Positions 26,549-34,570 of a stretch of 61,345 bases of DNA are shown piece after piece. The notes under the pieces were generated by a model. The model searched no databases. It saw only the letters and a list, made by a program, of their open reading frames with translations, and had not been told where the DNA came from. The DNA lies in contig NZ_WTFT01000013.1 of NCBI RefSeq assembly GCF_009861505.1, positions 28,706 through 90,050 on the forward strand. The letters are read 5' to 3'. Made by a program: the position numbers and the translations under genes. The DNA comes from Pseudomonas izuensis (GTDB taxonomy: Bacteria; Pseudomonadota; Gammaproteobacteria; Pseudomonadales; Pseudomonadaceae). The number at the start of each line of letters is the position of its first letter. Positions within the stretch are counted from its first letter, which is position 1.

Positions 26549-27391
26549 TCAGAGCGATAGGCGCTGTGCCAACAGAGGCAACAGCTGCTCGCATGACCCC
26601 TCTATCTTCAAATCCAGCATCTCATCGGCCCGGGTCTTGCCCAGGTTGATCGCCAGCAACGGCTTGCCCTGATCGACCACCGCCCGGCACAGGCGAAATG
26701 CCGAGTACGCCATCAGCGACGACCCCACCACCAGCAACCCCGCTGCCTTTTCCACCGCCGCCATGGCTTTGGCCGCGGTTTCCCGGGCGACGTTTTCGCC
26801 GAAAAACACCACGTCCGGCTTCATCCGCGAACCCGCGCAATGGGGACAATGCGGCACCCGGAAGCGCGCTTCGAACGCGGCGTCCAGCAGGGTGTCGCCG
26901 TCCGGGGCCTGCACCGCGTCCACACCGGCCAGATAGGGGTTTTGCGCTTCCATCAGGTGCTGGATCGAGTCGCGCTCGCTGCGCTGTCCGCAGTCCAGGC
27001 ACAGTACACGGTGCAGGCTGCCGTGGAGTTCGATCACGTCATGGCTGCCGGCCTGGTCATGCAAGGTGTCGACGTTCTGCGTAATCAAGCCGCTGATTCG
27101 TCGGGCACTCTGCAAGCGGGCCAGGGTGTCGTGGGCGACGTTCGGCTGCGCCTGGCGCACTCGCGGCCAGCCGAGCATCGCCCGCGCCCAATAGCGCCGC
27201 CGGGATTCGGGCGCCGAAAGAAACTCCTGATACATCATTGGCTGCCGCCCACGCCGCACGCCCTGGTTGTCGCGATAGTCCGGAATGCCCGACGGGGTGC
27301 TGATACCGGCACCGGTCAGGACCGCGAACGGCTCGTCGGCCATGAGTTGCTGGAGGCGGTCGAGCTGGTTGTGGAGCAGGTTGTCGAGCAT
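26549..27391 (-). CDS. NAD-dependent protein deacylase of the SIR2 family
   Basis: 280-residue sirtuin. NAD-binding motif VLTGAGISTPSGIPDYR (24-40), TQNVDTLHDQAG (103-114), catalytic His122 in IELHGSLH, zinc ligands C130/C133 and a second pair in HCPHCAG, and GSSLMAYSAF near the C-terminal Rossmann part. GGAG eight bases before the ATG fixes the start. It removes acyl groups from lysines of cytosolic proteins. No obvious partner or acetyltransferase is adjacent, nor the macrodomain gene seen with ADP-ribosylating sirtuins. Confidence 0.9.
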   Translation of the reverse strand: MLDNLLHNQLDRLQQLMADEPFAVLTGAGISTPSGIPDYRDNQGVRRGRQPMMYQEFLSAPESRRRYWARAMLGWPRVRQAQPNVAHDTLARLQSARRISGLITQNVDTLHDQAGSHDVIELHGSLHRVLCLDCGQRSERDSIQHLMEAQNPYLAGVDAVQAPDGDTLLDAAFEARFRVPHCPHCAGSRMKPDVVFFGENVARETAAKAMAAVEKAAGLLVVGSSLMAYSAFRLCRAVVDQGKPLLAINLGKTRADEMLDLKIEGSCEQLLPLLAQRLSL

Positions 27392-27415
27392 CTTCAACAC
27401 TCCGGTAGACGCTTT

Positions 27416-27505
27416 TATAGGAGCTGGCTTGCCAGCGAAGGCGGAGTCTCTGTCGATAATTGTTCGACCGGACGATCGCTTTCGCTGGCAAGCCAGCTCC
27501 TACAG
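27416..27505. repeat. REPIN-like inverted pair (GAGCTGGCTTGCCAGCGA type)
   Basis: TTATAGGAGCTGGCTTGCCAGCGA (first bases degenerate) and CTTTCGCTGGCAAGCCAGCTCCTACAG between two genes of the same strand. Confidence 0.85.
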
Positions 27506-27515
27506 ACCATGATGT

Positions 27516-28562
27516 TTATTTGCGGGCTTCGAGAATCAGGTTGAACGGTGTTTCCGTGGCCCGACGGAAACTCGAGAACCCGGCCTCGGTGAACACTTTG
27601 CGCAACCGTGCCTCGCCCGCCTGGGCGCCGAGGCCGAGGCCGACCTCCTGGGACAGCGAGTTCGGCGTGCAAATGAAGGTTGATGCAGCGTAGAACAACC
27701 GGCCGACCGGGGTGATGTTTTCGTCGAGCGAGTCATGGGCGAACGGTTCCACCAGCAACACCGTGCCGTCCGGCTTCAACGACTCGTAGGCATGTTTGGC
27801 CGCGCCTACCGGGTCGCCCATGTCGTGCAGGCAGTCGAAGTAGCAAACCAGGTCATAGTCGTTGCCGGGGTAGCTTTTTGCCGTGCCCTGGAAGAACCGT
27901 GCCCGGCCAGACACGCCGCCTTCTTCGGCGCGTTGGGTGGCGACGGTGACCGATGGCGCGTGGTAGTCGAAACCGACGAACCGCGAATCCGGAAAGGCCT
28001 GGGCCATGATCACCGTCGAAGCGCCATGGCCGCAGCCGATGTCTGCCACTTTGGCCCCGGCCTCCAGTTTGGCCACCACGCCGTCGAGGGCCGGCAGCCA
28101 TTCGGCGATCAGGTGCGCCTTGTAGCCGGGCCGGAAGAACCGCTCCGTGCCGCTGAACATGCACGGATGGTGGTCACCCCAGGGCAGGGCGCCGTTGCCG
28201 CGCATGGCTTTGACCAGTTTGTCCTTGTCATGGAAAAACGACGCGACCACCCCGATACCCCCCGCGATGTAGACCGGTGAGTCTTCGATGGCCAGGGCCA
28301 GGGCTTGTTCTTCGGGCAGGCGGAACTGGCCGTCGGTGTGCTCCATGTAGCCGGAGGCAGCATGGGCGCTGAGCCATTCGCGCACCAGGCGGGGATTGCA
28401 GCCGGTCTTGTCGGCGAGTATTTCAGGGCTGATCGGCTGGCTGTCGGCCATGGCCCGGTACAGGCCGAGCTCCTCGCCGAGAATGACGTTGGCGAGCATC
28501 GCCGCGCCCCCCATGTCATTCACCAGTTTGCCCATGAAATCGTTGAGTCTGGCCTCGTCCAT
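27516..28562 (-). CDS. Class I SAM-dependent methyltransferase with N-terminal winged helix
   Basis: 348 residues. Residues 1-95 resemble the dimerisation/winged-helix part of O-methyltransferase-like proteins (ELGLYRAMAD, CNPRLVREWLSAHAASGY). SAM motif I is KVADIGCGHGAS (171-182), followed by FVGFDYHAPSVTVA and DCLHDMGDP. An AAGGAG site precedes the ATG by ten bases. The substrate is unknown; similar proteins are annotated as rRNA or UbiE-like methyltransferases without support. It is divergent from the acetamidase gene across 411 bp. Confidence 0.83.
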   Translation of the reverse strand: MDEARLNDFMGKLVNDMGGAAMLANVILGEELGLYRAMADSQPISPEILADKTGCNPRLVREWLSAHAASGYMEHTDGQFRLPEEQALALAIEDSPVYIAGGIGVVASFFHDKDKLVKAMRGNGALPWGDHHPCMFSGTERFFRPGYKAHLIAEWLPALDGVVAKLEAGAKVADIGCGHGASTVIMAQAFPDSRFVGFDYHAPSVTVATQRAEEGGVSGRARFFQGTAKSYPGNDYDLVCYFDCLHDMGDPVGAAKHAYESLKPDGTVLLVEPFAHDSLDENITPVGRLFYAASTFICTPNSLSQEVGLGLGAQAGEARLRKVFTEAGFSSFRRATETPFNLILEARK

Positions 28563-28724
28563 CACGTGTGCTCCTTCAAGAGGATCACGGTCCAGAGGCG
28601 TTGCCAGCCTGGGCATTCGCCCCTGGGCGGTGGTCGTGGGAATGGGCAGGGCGAAAGGCACGTCCTGCGTGCATTAAGTTTAGTTCGCAAGGTGTGCACT
28701 GTTACCCGAGGCGACGAGAGTCTC

Positions 28725-28816
28725 TGTGGGAGCAAGGCTTGCCCGCGATGGCGGTGTGTCAGACAACATCTTTCCAACTGATACACCGTCATCGCGGGCA
28801 AGCCTTGCTCCCACAG
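28725..28816. repeat. REPIN-like inverted pair (AGCAAGGCTTGCCCGCGA type)
   Basis: TGTGGGAGCAAGGCTTGCCCGCGATGG and CATCGCGGGCAAGCCTTGCTCCCACAG. It occupies the centre of the 411-bp gap 28563-28973. The left part of the gap (28563-28724) shows nothing recognisable; the right part holds the shared promoter modules. Confidence 0.83.
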
Positions 28817-28836
28817 GGTTCGGCGGCAGGAGCCCA

Positions 28837-28871
28837 TGTATCCCACTGTATCTAACCGGCCCCTCGATACA
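28837..28871 (+). promoter_or_regulatory. 35-bp promoter module, copy A (acetamidase gene)
   Basis: TGTATC (28837-28842), four bases, TGTATC (28847-28852), thirteen bases, GATACA (28866-28871): a 10-bp-spaced direct repeat plus an inverted half-site. The same layout recurs at 30325, 36690 and 36758. The 10-bp repeat spacing is typical of OmpR-family response-regulator sites. I infer binding by the regulator encoded at 35878-36618. Confidence 0.6.
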
Positions 28872-28899
28872 GTCCCCCTCAATTCCCGACCACCACCGA

Positions 28900-28914
28900 A
28901 CACAGACCAGATAC
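28900..28914 (+). promoter_or_regulatory. Second shared promoter element, copy A
   Basis: ACACAGACCAGATAC, 47 bp after module A and 60 bases before the acetamidase start. It lies within a 35-bp stretch (28901-28935) identical at 27 positions to 30388-30422, ending AACTGTGAA. The element may overlap a -35 region. Confidence 0.5.
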
Positions 28915-28973
28915 AAACCTGCGATGAACTGTGAAGGCCGTCTGGCACCCTCCACACCGTCAAGGGGATAACA

Positions 28974-30308
28974 ATGACCATGCTCCAGCCTGAAACCGAC
29001 ATCAAATCCGAACCCGTCAATCACCTGCGGGTCGATCACTACACCAACGGCATCATCGGTCCGAGCCAGCCGATGCTCGGCCCGTTGGCCGACGGCGGCA
29101 CCCTGATCACCGGGACGCCACCGGGCTGTTGGGGGCCGATGATCACCCCGGCCTTCGAGGGCGGTCATGAAGTGACGCAACCGGTGGCCATTGCTGGCGC
29201 GGAAATCGGCGATGCCGTCGCGATCAAGATCAAGAGCATGCGCGTCACTTCACTGGCCACCTCGTCCGGCGTCATGAGCTTCGTCGAAGGGCGCTACAAC
29301 GGCGACCCGTTCGTTTCCAAGTTCTGCTCCAAGTGTGGCACCGACCATCCGGCGAGCCACGTCGAAGGCATCGGCGCAGAAGCGATTCGCTGCAACCACT
29401 GTGGCGCCGAGGTCAGCGCGTTCCGCTTCAGCCACGGCTACGTGATCGTGTTCGATGCGCAGAACCAGGTCAGCCTGACGGTCAACCAGGACATCGCCAA
29501 CCGACTGGCCGGCAAGGCGTCTGAGATGTCGGCGCTGCCGGAATTCGCCGCCCAGCATTCGATCCTGTCCCTGGCCCGTGCCGATATCCCCGGTGTCGCC
29601 GCGCACATGCGGCCGTTCCTCGGCAACATCGGCACGATGCCGTCCCGCGACTTGCCCGACTCGCACAACTGCGCCGATTTCGGCCAGTACCTGATCAACG
29701 CACCGCACCGTTTCGGCATGACCCGCGAAGAGCTGCACGCGGCCAAGACCGACGGGCACATGGACACCAACTCGATCCGCGAAGGCTGCGTGCTGATCTG
29801 CCCGGTGAAAGTGCCGGGGGCCGGGGTGTACATGGGTGACATGCATGCCCAGCAGGGCAACGGCGAAATCGCCGGGCATGCCACCGATTGTTCCGGGGAA
29901 ACCGAAGTGGTGGTGCAGGTGGTGAAAAACCTTAGCCTGGAAGGGCCGATCCTCCTGCAAAACCTCGACGACCTGCCGCCGATGGCGCGACCCATGAGCG
30001 CCGAACAACGAGCCAATGTCCGCGCACTGGGCGAGCGTTGGGGCCAGCACGAGATCGAGCAGAGTGGCCCGATCACTTTCATCGGCAGCGGCGAAAACCT
30101 CAACCTGGCGGTGGAGAACGGCTTGCAGCGCGCCGCCAATGTCACCGGCCTGCCGTATGACGAAGTGCTCAACCGCGCCACCATCACCGGTTCCATTGAC
30201 ATCAGCCGCCTGCCGGGCACCGTGCGCGTGACCTTCCTGTGCCCGATGCCGGTGCTGGATCGCATGGGCATCGGTCATCTGGTGCGTGAGAAGTACGACC
30301 TGGCGTAA
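28974..30308 (+). CDS. Acetamidase/formamidase-family amidohydrolase with Cys4 ribbon
   Basis: 444-residue member of the FmdA/AmdA acetamidase/formamidase family, which hydrolyses short aliphatic amides to ammonium and the acid. Family landmarks: LADGGTLITGTPPGCWGPM, GHATDCSGETEVVVQVVK, and GDMHAQQGNGEIAGHATD with catalytic-site acid and His. Residues 118-143 add two CxxC pairs (C118, C121, C140, C143) separated by about 18 residues, a probable zinc ribbon that I do not recall as universal in the family. AAGGGG lies before the ATG. It is followed by the MNIO pair and shares their promoter module, so a simple nitrogen-scavenging role is doubtful. Confidence 0.82.
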   Translation: MTMLQPETDIKSEPVNHLRVDHYTNGIIGPSQPMLGPLADGGTLITGTPPGCWGPMITPAFEGGHEVTQPVAIAGAEIGDAVAIKIKSMRVTSLATSSGVMSFVEGRYNGDPFVSKFCSKCGTDHPASHVEGIGAEAIRCNHCGAEVSAFRFSHGYVIVFDAQNQVSLTVNQDIANRLAGKASEMSALPEFAAQHSILSLARADIPGVAAHMRPFLGNIGTMPSRDLPDSHNCADFGQYLINAPHRFGMTREELHAAKTDGHMDTNSIREGCVLICPVKVPGAGVYMGDMHAQQGNGEIAGHATDCSGETEVVVQVVKNLSLEGPILLQNLDDLPPMARPMSAEQRANVRALGERWGQHEIEQSGPITFIGSGENLNLAVENGLQRAANVTGLPYDEVLNRATITGSIDISRLPGTVRVTFLCPMPVLDRMGIGHLVREKYDLA

Positions 30309-30318
30309 GCCTGACCCG

Positions 30319-30348
30319 CGGGTCTGTACCAAAGTGTGTACAGACCCG
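30319..30348. other. Perfect 11-bp inverted repeat after the acetamidase gene
   Basis: CGGGTCTGTAC (30319-30329), eight bases, GTACAGACCCG (30338-30348). It lies 10 bases after the stop codon. No T-run follows, so it is not a standard terminator. It overlaps promoter module B and may be an operator, a partial terminator, or both. Confidence 0.55.
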
Positions 30349-30359
30349 TTGGCGATACA
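30325..30359 (+). promoter_or_regulatory. 35-bp promoter module, copy B (MNIO operon)
   Basis: TGTACC (30325-30330), AAAG, TGTGTA (30335-30340), thirteen bases, GATACA (30354-30359). The weakest copy in the direct repeat but with identical spacing to the other three. Confidence 0.5.
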
Positions 30360-30386
30360 AGTCCTGCGGTTTTCCGTCGGCGCACA

Positions 30387-30401
30387 ACACAGACCCGATA
30401 C
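30387..30401 (+). promoter_or_regulatory. Second shared promoter element, copy B
   Basis: ACACAGACCCGATAC, 46 bp after module B and 52 bases before the MNIO start. ACAGACCCG also occurs at 30340-30348 within the palindrome. Confidence 0.5.
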
Positions 30402-30452
30402 ACCACTTCGGTTAACTGTGAACACGTTCCGACAACCCTTGAGATCGACACC

Positions 30453-31307
30453 ATGCAGACTCCCACCCCATACGCCAAGGCCAGCGCCGGGCTCGGCTTG
30501 CGTCGCGGTTTGATGAAGGACCTCCAGGCCGCCCCGGCCGGCCATTTCGATTTTCTGGAAGTCGCGCCGGAAAACTGGATCGGCATCGGCGGCGCCCATG
30601 GCGCGGCGTTGCGGGCCCTGGCCGAGCGCTATCCGTTGTCTTGCCACGGCTTGTCCCTGTCCCTGGGCGGACCCTCGCCGCTGGACGTCGGGTTTTTGCA
30701 AGAGGTGCGGGTGTTCCTCGATCACTACAACGTGCCGCTGTACAGCGAGCACCTGAGCTATTGCAGCGACGACGGTCACCTCTACGACCTGTTGCCGCTG
30801 CCTTTTACCGAAGAAGCCGTGCACCACGTCGCCGCGCGCATCCGTCAGGCCCAGGACATTCTCGGGCGGCGCCTGGCGGTGGAAAACGTTTCCTACTACG
30901 CCGCGCCACAACAGGACATGGACGAGGTGACCTTCACCAATGCCGTGCTGCGCGAAGCCGATTGCGATCTGTTGCTGGACGTTAACAACGTGTACGTCAA
31001 CTCGATCAACCACGGCTTCGATCCGCGTACCTTCCTCGCCGGCATCGATGCGGACCGGGTGGTGGCGATGCACATCGCCGGGCACTTCGATGAGTCCGAT
31101 ACCCTGAAAATCGACACCCATGGCGCCTCGGTCAAACCGGCGGTGTGGTCGTTGCTGGCGCAGGCCTACGCCCGGTTCGGCGCGCAACCGACGTTGCTGG
31201 AGCGGGATTTCAACTTTCCGGCGTTCTCCGAACTGGTCGCCGAATTACAGACCATTCGCCAGTTGCAGACTGAGGAGGTGAACCGTGGCCAAGCGCTCGC
31301 TGTTTGA
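30453..31307 (+). CDS. MNIO-family (DUF692) multinuclear iron oxidase, BufB/HvfB-like
   Basis: 284-residue TIM-barrel enzyme of the DUF692/MNIO family, whose members (MbnB, TglH, BufB) use two or three iron ions to remodel cysteines in ribosomally made peptides. Likely ligand motifs are present: [10 protein letters not shown] (H65), YSEHLSYC (H100), AVENVSYY (E144), [10 protein letters not shown] (D176), MHIAGH (H207, H211) and KIDTHGA. It overlaps the DUF2063 partner gene by 23 bp. In bufferin and hvf loci a short cysteine-rich precursor gene precedes this pair; none is seen here between 30309 and 30452. The peptide substrate must be encoded elsewhere. Confidence 0.88.
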   Translation: MQTPTPYAKASAGLGLRRGLMKDLQAAPAGHFDFLEVAPENWIGIGGAHGAALRALAERYPLSCHGLSLSLGGPSPLDVGFLQEVRVFLDHYNVPLYSEHLSYCSDDGHLYDLLPLPFTEEAVHHVAARIRQAQDILGRRLAVENVSYYAAPQQDMDEVTFTNAVLREADCDLLLDVNNVYVNSINHGFDPRTFLAGIDADRVVAMHIAGHFDESDTLKIDTHGASVKPAVWSLLAQAYARFGAQPTLLERDFNFPAFSELVAELQTIRQLQTEEVNRGQALAV

Positions 31308-32040
31308 TCAACAAAGCAACATGGGCCTGTACCTGCGCGACCCCGACCACTGCGCGCCACCACCCGAGATGGACCCGGCGCGGGCGCGGGTTTACCGCGA
31401 ACTGGTGTTCAACAACCTGTCGTCGCTGATCAGCGGCACCTTTCCGGTGCTGGTGAAAATTCTTGGTGAAGAGCGCTGGCGGACGCTGGTGCGGATCTTC
31501 CTGCGCGACTACCGCGCCCATACCCCGAAATTCGGTGAAATCGCCGAAGAGTTCGTCGAGTTTCTCGCGTCTGAACCGATGGCGTTGGCCGATGGTTCGT
31601 GGCCACCGTTCATGGTGGAGCTGGCGCACTATGAATGGGTGGAAATGGCTTTGCAGCAATCCGAAGCCGAGCTGTTGGCAACCGGCGATGTGGATTCGCT
31701 GCTGGATCGCCCGTTGCGGGTTTCGCCATTGGCCTGGCCGTTGGCCTATGTCTGGCCCGTGCAGTTGGTCGGGCCGGATTACCAGCCGGACACTGCACCG
31801 GAGCAGCCGACATTGCTGCTGGTGCGTCGGTCCGAAGACTGGAGTGTGAAGTTTTCCGGGCTCAGTCCATTGGCGTGGCGCTTGTTGCAGCGCATTGAAG
31901 AGTTTCCCGGGTTGAGCGGGCGTGCGCAGCTGCAAGGGTTGGCGGTGGAGGCGGGGAAGAGCGGGTCACAGGAATTCTTTGATAACGGCTTGGCGTTATT
32001 GCGGCAGATGAAAAGGGAGGGGGTGGTGGGCATTGCGTGA
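31285..32040 (+). CDS. DUF2063 protein, MNIO partner (BufC/HvfC-like)
   Basis: 251-residue protein with an N-terminal DUF2063 (HvfC/BufC) domain, about 1-105: [25 protein letters not shown] and [23 protein letters not shown] are characteristic. A less conserved C-terminal domain ends in a helix-turn-helix-like region. In characterised systems this partner holds the leader of the precursor peptide for the MNIO enzyme. The 23-bp overlap with the MNIO gene implies translational coupling and a complex. Sometimes annotated as a putative DNA-binding protein. Confidence 0.86.
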   Translation: MAKRSLFDQQSNMGLYLRDPDHCAPPPEMDPARARVYRELVFNNLSSLISGTFPVLVKILGEERWRTLVRIFLRDYRAHTPKFGEIAEEFVEFLASEPMALADGSWPPFMVELAHYEWVEMALQQSEAELLATGDVDSLLDRPLRVSPLAWPLAYVWPVQLVGPDYQPDTAPEQPTLLLVRRSEDWSVKFSGLSPLAWRLLQRIEEFPGLSGRAQLQGLAVEAGKSGSQEFFDNGLALLRQMKREGVVGIA

Positions 32041-32057
32041 CCGAAACAACACCCTTC

Positions 32058-32145
32058 GTAGGAGCTGGCTTGCCAGCGAAAGCGGTCGAACAATCACATC
32101 TATGTCGGATGTGCGGCCGTCATCGCTGGCAAGCCAGCTCCTACA
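32058..32145. repeat. REPIN-like inverted pair (GAGCTGGCTTGCCAGCGA type)
   Basis: GTAGGAGCTGGCTTGCCAGCGAAAG and TCATCGCTGGCAAGCCAGCTCCTACA between convergent genes. Confidence 0.86.
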
Positions 32146-32158
32146 AAAGCGCTTGTGA

Positions 32159-33103
32159 CTACGCCGAGAAAAAATACCGCGTCAGGTGAAAGAAGATCGG
32201 CGCCGCAAAACAAATCGAGTCCATTCGATCGAGCATGCCGCCATGCCCCTTGATCATCGTGCCCCAGTCCTTGGCACTCAGGCTGCGCTTGATCGCCGAC
32301 ATGACCAGGCCCCCGAGAAAACCCATCACCACGATCACCAAAGACATCACCAATGACTGCCAGAAACTGAACGGCGTCATCCAGAACATGCAGCCACCGA
32401 TCAACGTGGCGGACAGGCCGCCCCCCACCAGGCCTTCCACGGTTTTCGACGGGCTCACCAAGGGCGCGACCTTGTGCTTGCCGAACAGCTTGCCGAAGAC
32501 GTACTGCAACACATCACTCATCTGCACGACGAACACCAGGTAGAACAGCAGCAGCGCGTTCTGCCCGGCAAAGCCTCGCAGATCCAGCAACAGAAGGGCC
32601 GGCGCGTGGCTGATGCAATAGATGCAGATCATCACGCCCCACTGGATCTTCGCGGTTCTTTCCAGAAAGGCATCGGTGTCCTGGCTCAACACCGCAATCG
32701 CCGGCAGCAGCAGGAAGGCATACACCGGTATCAACAAGGTGAACATCGAGTACCAATGGGTACCGATCAGCAGATACTGCAGGGGTATCAGGATGAAGAA
32801 CGCCGAAAACAGCGCGTTGTGATCGCCCAGCGTGGTGGGCGTCAAGGTGATGAATTCCCTGAGGGCGAACAGGGAAATGAAACCGAACAGCACCACCGTC
32901 GCATTCGGTCCCAGCCACCAGGACACGAAAAAGATGATGACCATCCCCCACCAGGCGTTCACCCGCTGGTTGAGGTTTTCGATGGTGGAGATCGAGCTTT
33001 CGGTCGTGGCCCGTTTGGCCAGCACCCCACCGACCATTGACGCCACTGCCAACAGGCAGGCGATGGCGCCAAAGAACCACAGGAATTTTTGCTCAAGACT
33101 CAT
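32159..33103 (-). CDS. Phosphatidate cytidylyltransferase-like protein (CdsA/YnbB type)
   Basis: 314-residue inner-membrane protein with about eight helices. The CTP:phosphatidate cytidylyltransferase signature is complete near residues 265-292: SAIKR, AKDWG and KGHGGMLDRMD. It would make CDP-diacylglycerol. It overlaps the acyltransferase gene by 4 bp (ATGA). The N-terminal half differs from housekeeping CdsA and resembles the E. coli YnbB type, which goes with YnbA in an uncharacterised lipid pathway. Confidence 0.87.
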   Translation of the reverse strand: MSLEQKFLWFFGAIACLLAVASMVGGVLAKRATTESSISTIENLNQRVNAWWGMVIIFFVSWWLGPNATVVLFGFISLFALREFITLTPTTLGDHNALFSAFFILIPLQYLLIGTHWYSMFTLLIPVYAFLLLPAIAVLSQDTDAFLERTAKIQWGVMICIYCISHAPALLLLDLRGFAGQNALLLFYLVFVVQMSDVLQYVFGKLFGKHKVAPLVSPSKTVEGLVGGGLSATLIGGCMFWMTPFSFWQSLVMSLVIVVMGFLGGLVMSAIKRSLSAKDWGTMIKGHGGMLDRMDSICFAAPIFFHLTRYFFSA

Positions 33104-33699
33104 TTCGACAGCCTCACGATGGCGTCACGCGCCCGCTCCAGGAACGCCTGTTTATCCTCACCCTCAATCCTTTGCAGCGGATTGCCGATGCGGATCGTGC
33201 AGAGAATCGGCAGCGGGACGTGCTTGCCCTTGGGCATGGAACGATGGAGGTTTTCCAGGTAGATGGGCACCAGGTCGACATCGGGAAAGGACTCGCCCAG
33301 GCGATACAGCCCGGATTTGAATGCCCCTGGCAGGGCCTGGGTCGAGCGCGTGCCTTCGGGGAAAATGATGATCGAATAACCGGCCCGCACCACATCGAAA
33401 ATCGGCTCCAGCACATTGGTCCCTGGTGCCGGATTGCGCTCGATCAGGACCGCGTTGAGCCCTTGCCGGGAAATGTACGAGAGAAACCGGTTCTTGCCCC
33501 AGTAGTCGGCGGCGGCGACCGGTTTCACATTGACCCGGGCTTCAGGGGGCAGGGCCGCGATGATCGCCAGGGTGTCCATGTGGCTGGTGTGGTTGGCGTA
33601 GTAAATGCGTTGCCGGCTCAGGTCGGGCGGGCCTTCCCAGCGGGCGTTGACGCCGATCAGCAGTCGGAGCACGGCGATCAGGGCATTACTGATCCACAT
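33100..33699 (-). CDS. 1-acyl-sn-glycerol-3-phosphate acyltransferase-like (PlsC family)
   Basis: 199 residues. The catalytic NHxxxxD box is N36-H37-T-S-H-M-D42 and the glycerophosphate-binding FPEGTRS is at about 113-119. A single N-terminal hydrophobic helix anchors it. It overlaps both neighbours (14 bp with the CDP-alcohol gene, 4 bp with the cytidylyltransferase), so the three are one tightly coupled operon making or remodelling a phospholipid. Confidence 0.9.
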   Translation of the reverse strand: MWISNALIAVLRLLIGVNARWEGPPDLSRQRIYYANHTSHMDTLAIIAALPPEARVNVKPVAAADYWGKNRFLSYISRQGLNAVLIERNPAPGTNVLEPIFDVVRAGYSIIIFPEGTRSTQALPGAFKSGLYRLGESFPDVDLVPIYLENLHRSMPKGKHVPLPILCTIRIGNPLQRIEGEDKQAFLERARDAIVRLSK

Positions 33700-34318
33700 G
33701 GCCGGCCTCCTTCAGTTGCCGGGCGATCGCCAGGGTTCGGGTGACGCAGGTTGCAGCGGAGCCGATGGCGATGATGAGCAGTGTCAACAACAGCAGATAG
33801 TGCGTGCCGTACACGTGGGCCTCGATGGCGTTCAGTAACAGCCCCGCGGTCATCAACGCCATCCGGTGCTGCTTGGCCATCGGCCCCATGAAGCTCTGTT
33901 TCAGGCCGATCGAACCACCGAATACCCGGACATAAGCCGTCAATGCAGCGGCCAGGGCGGCAAACCAGCCAAGGTCCGGTTGCGCGACGGCATAGCCGAG
34001 CCCCACGATCAGCAGGCTGTCGGCGATACGGTCGGGGAATTCGTTATAGAGGCTGCCGATGTCCGATTGCTTGCCGCCCTCGATGGCCACCATGCCGTCG
34101 AAGAGATTGCACAGCAGGCGCAATTGAATACCGACGGCGCAGCAGATCGAGCCGATCACACCGTTGTCGATATTCAGCGCAATCGCGCCCGTCAGCGCAA
34201 AGAACACGCTGGCGACGGAGATCTGGTTGGGTGAAATGTCGCGTTTGACCAGCAGGTCGGTGATGCGTTTGGCCCAGCCCGCAGAGCGCGCCTTGATAGG
34301 TCTTCTGTTGTCGTCCAT
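33686..34318 (-). CDS. CDP-alcohol phosphatidyltransferase-like (YnbA type), variant active site
   Basis: 210-residue membrane protein with about five or six helices. The CDP-alcohol phosphotransferase signature is recognisable but altered: N71-x2-D74-G75-x2-A78-I79...G88-x3-N92-x3-D96, where the canonical first and third Asp and the Arg are Asn, Asn and Ile. Two of four metal-site aspartates remain. The altered motif may be normal for the YnbA/YnjF branch, or the enzyme may use another chemistry. First gene of the three-gene lipid operon. Confidence 0.83.
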   Translation of the reverse strand: MDDNRRPIKARSAGWAKRITDLLVKRDISPNQISVASVFFALTGAIALNIDNGVIGSICCAVGIQLRLLCNLFDGMVAIEGGKQSDIGSLYNEFPDRIADSLLIVGLGYAVAQPDLGWFAALAAALTAYVRVFGGSIGLKQSFMGPMAKQHRMALMTAGLLLNAIEAHVYGTHYLLLLTLLIIAIGSAATCVTRTLAIARQLKEAGHVDQ

Positions 34319-34462
34319 TTATCGGTATTCCATTGCCGGGTTTCAGTAAGCGTATATGCAAAGAGCGGCTTATCAGGTTTTAAATCCGCGGGGTGCAATG
34401 CTAGCAATGGAATAAAAAGATTGATGTCAGGCGCGTCCTACACCGTGGTTAAAACGCTAACC

Positions 34463-34563
34463 TGTAGGAGCGAGCCTGCTCGCGATGGTCGTTAACGATA
34501 ACGCGTAAATCCGGATGCCCCGCGGCGTCCTCAGGTTTTTCGCGAGCGAGCTCGCTCCTACAG
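34463..34563. repeat. REPIN-like inverted pair (GAGCGAGC type)
   Basis: TGTAGGAGCGAGCCTGCTCGCGATGG and TTCGCGAGCGAGCTCGCTCCTACAG. Interior GTCGTTAACGATAACGCG and AATCCGGATGCCC, shared with the pairs at 22447, 26434 and 48000. Confidence 0.87.
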
Positions 34564-34570
34564 GTTAGCG

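Noticed and set aside
30319..30348. Palindrome after the acetamidase gene as a plain intrinsic terminator
   Set aside because: The stem is good but no T-run follows on either strand; it also overlaps the shared promoter module.
29250..31187. 645-codon open frame antisense to the acetamidase and MNIO genes
   Set aside because: It is a mirror of two strongly supported genes. Composition is His/Arg/Gln rich without domains, as expected for the antisense frame of GC-rich coding DNA.
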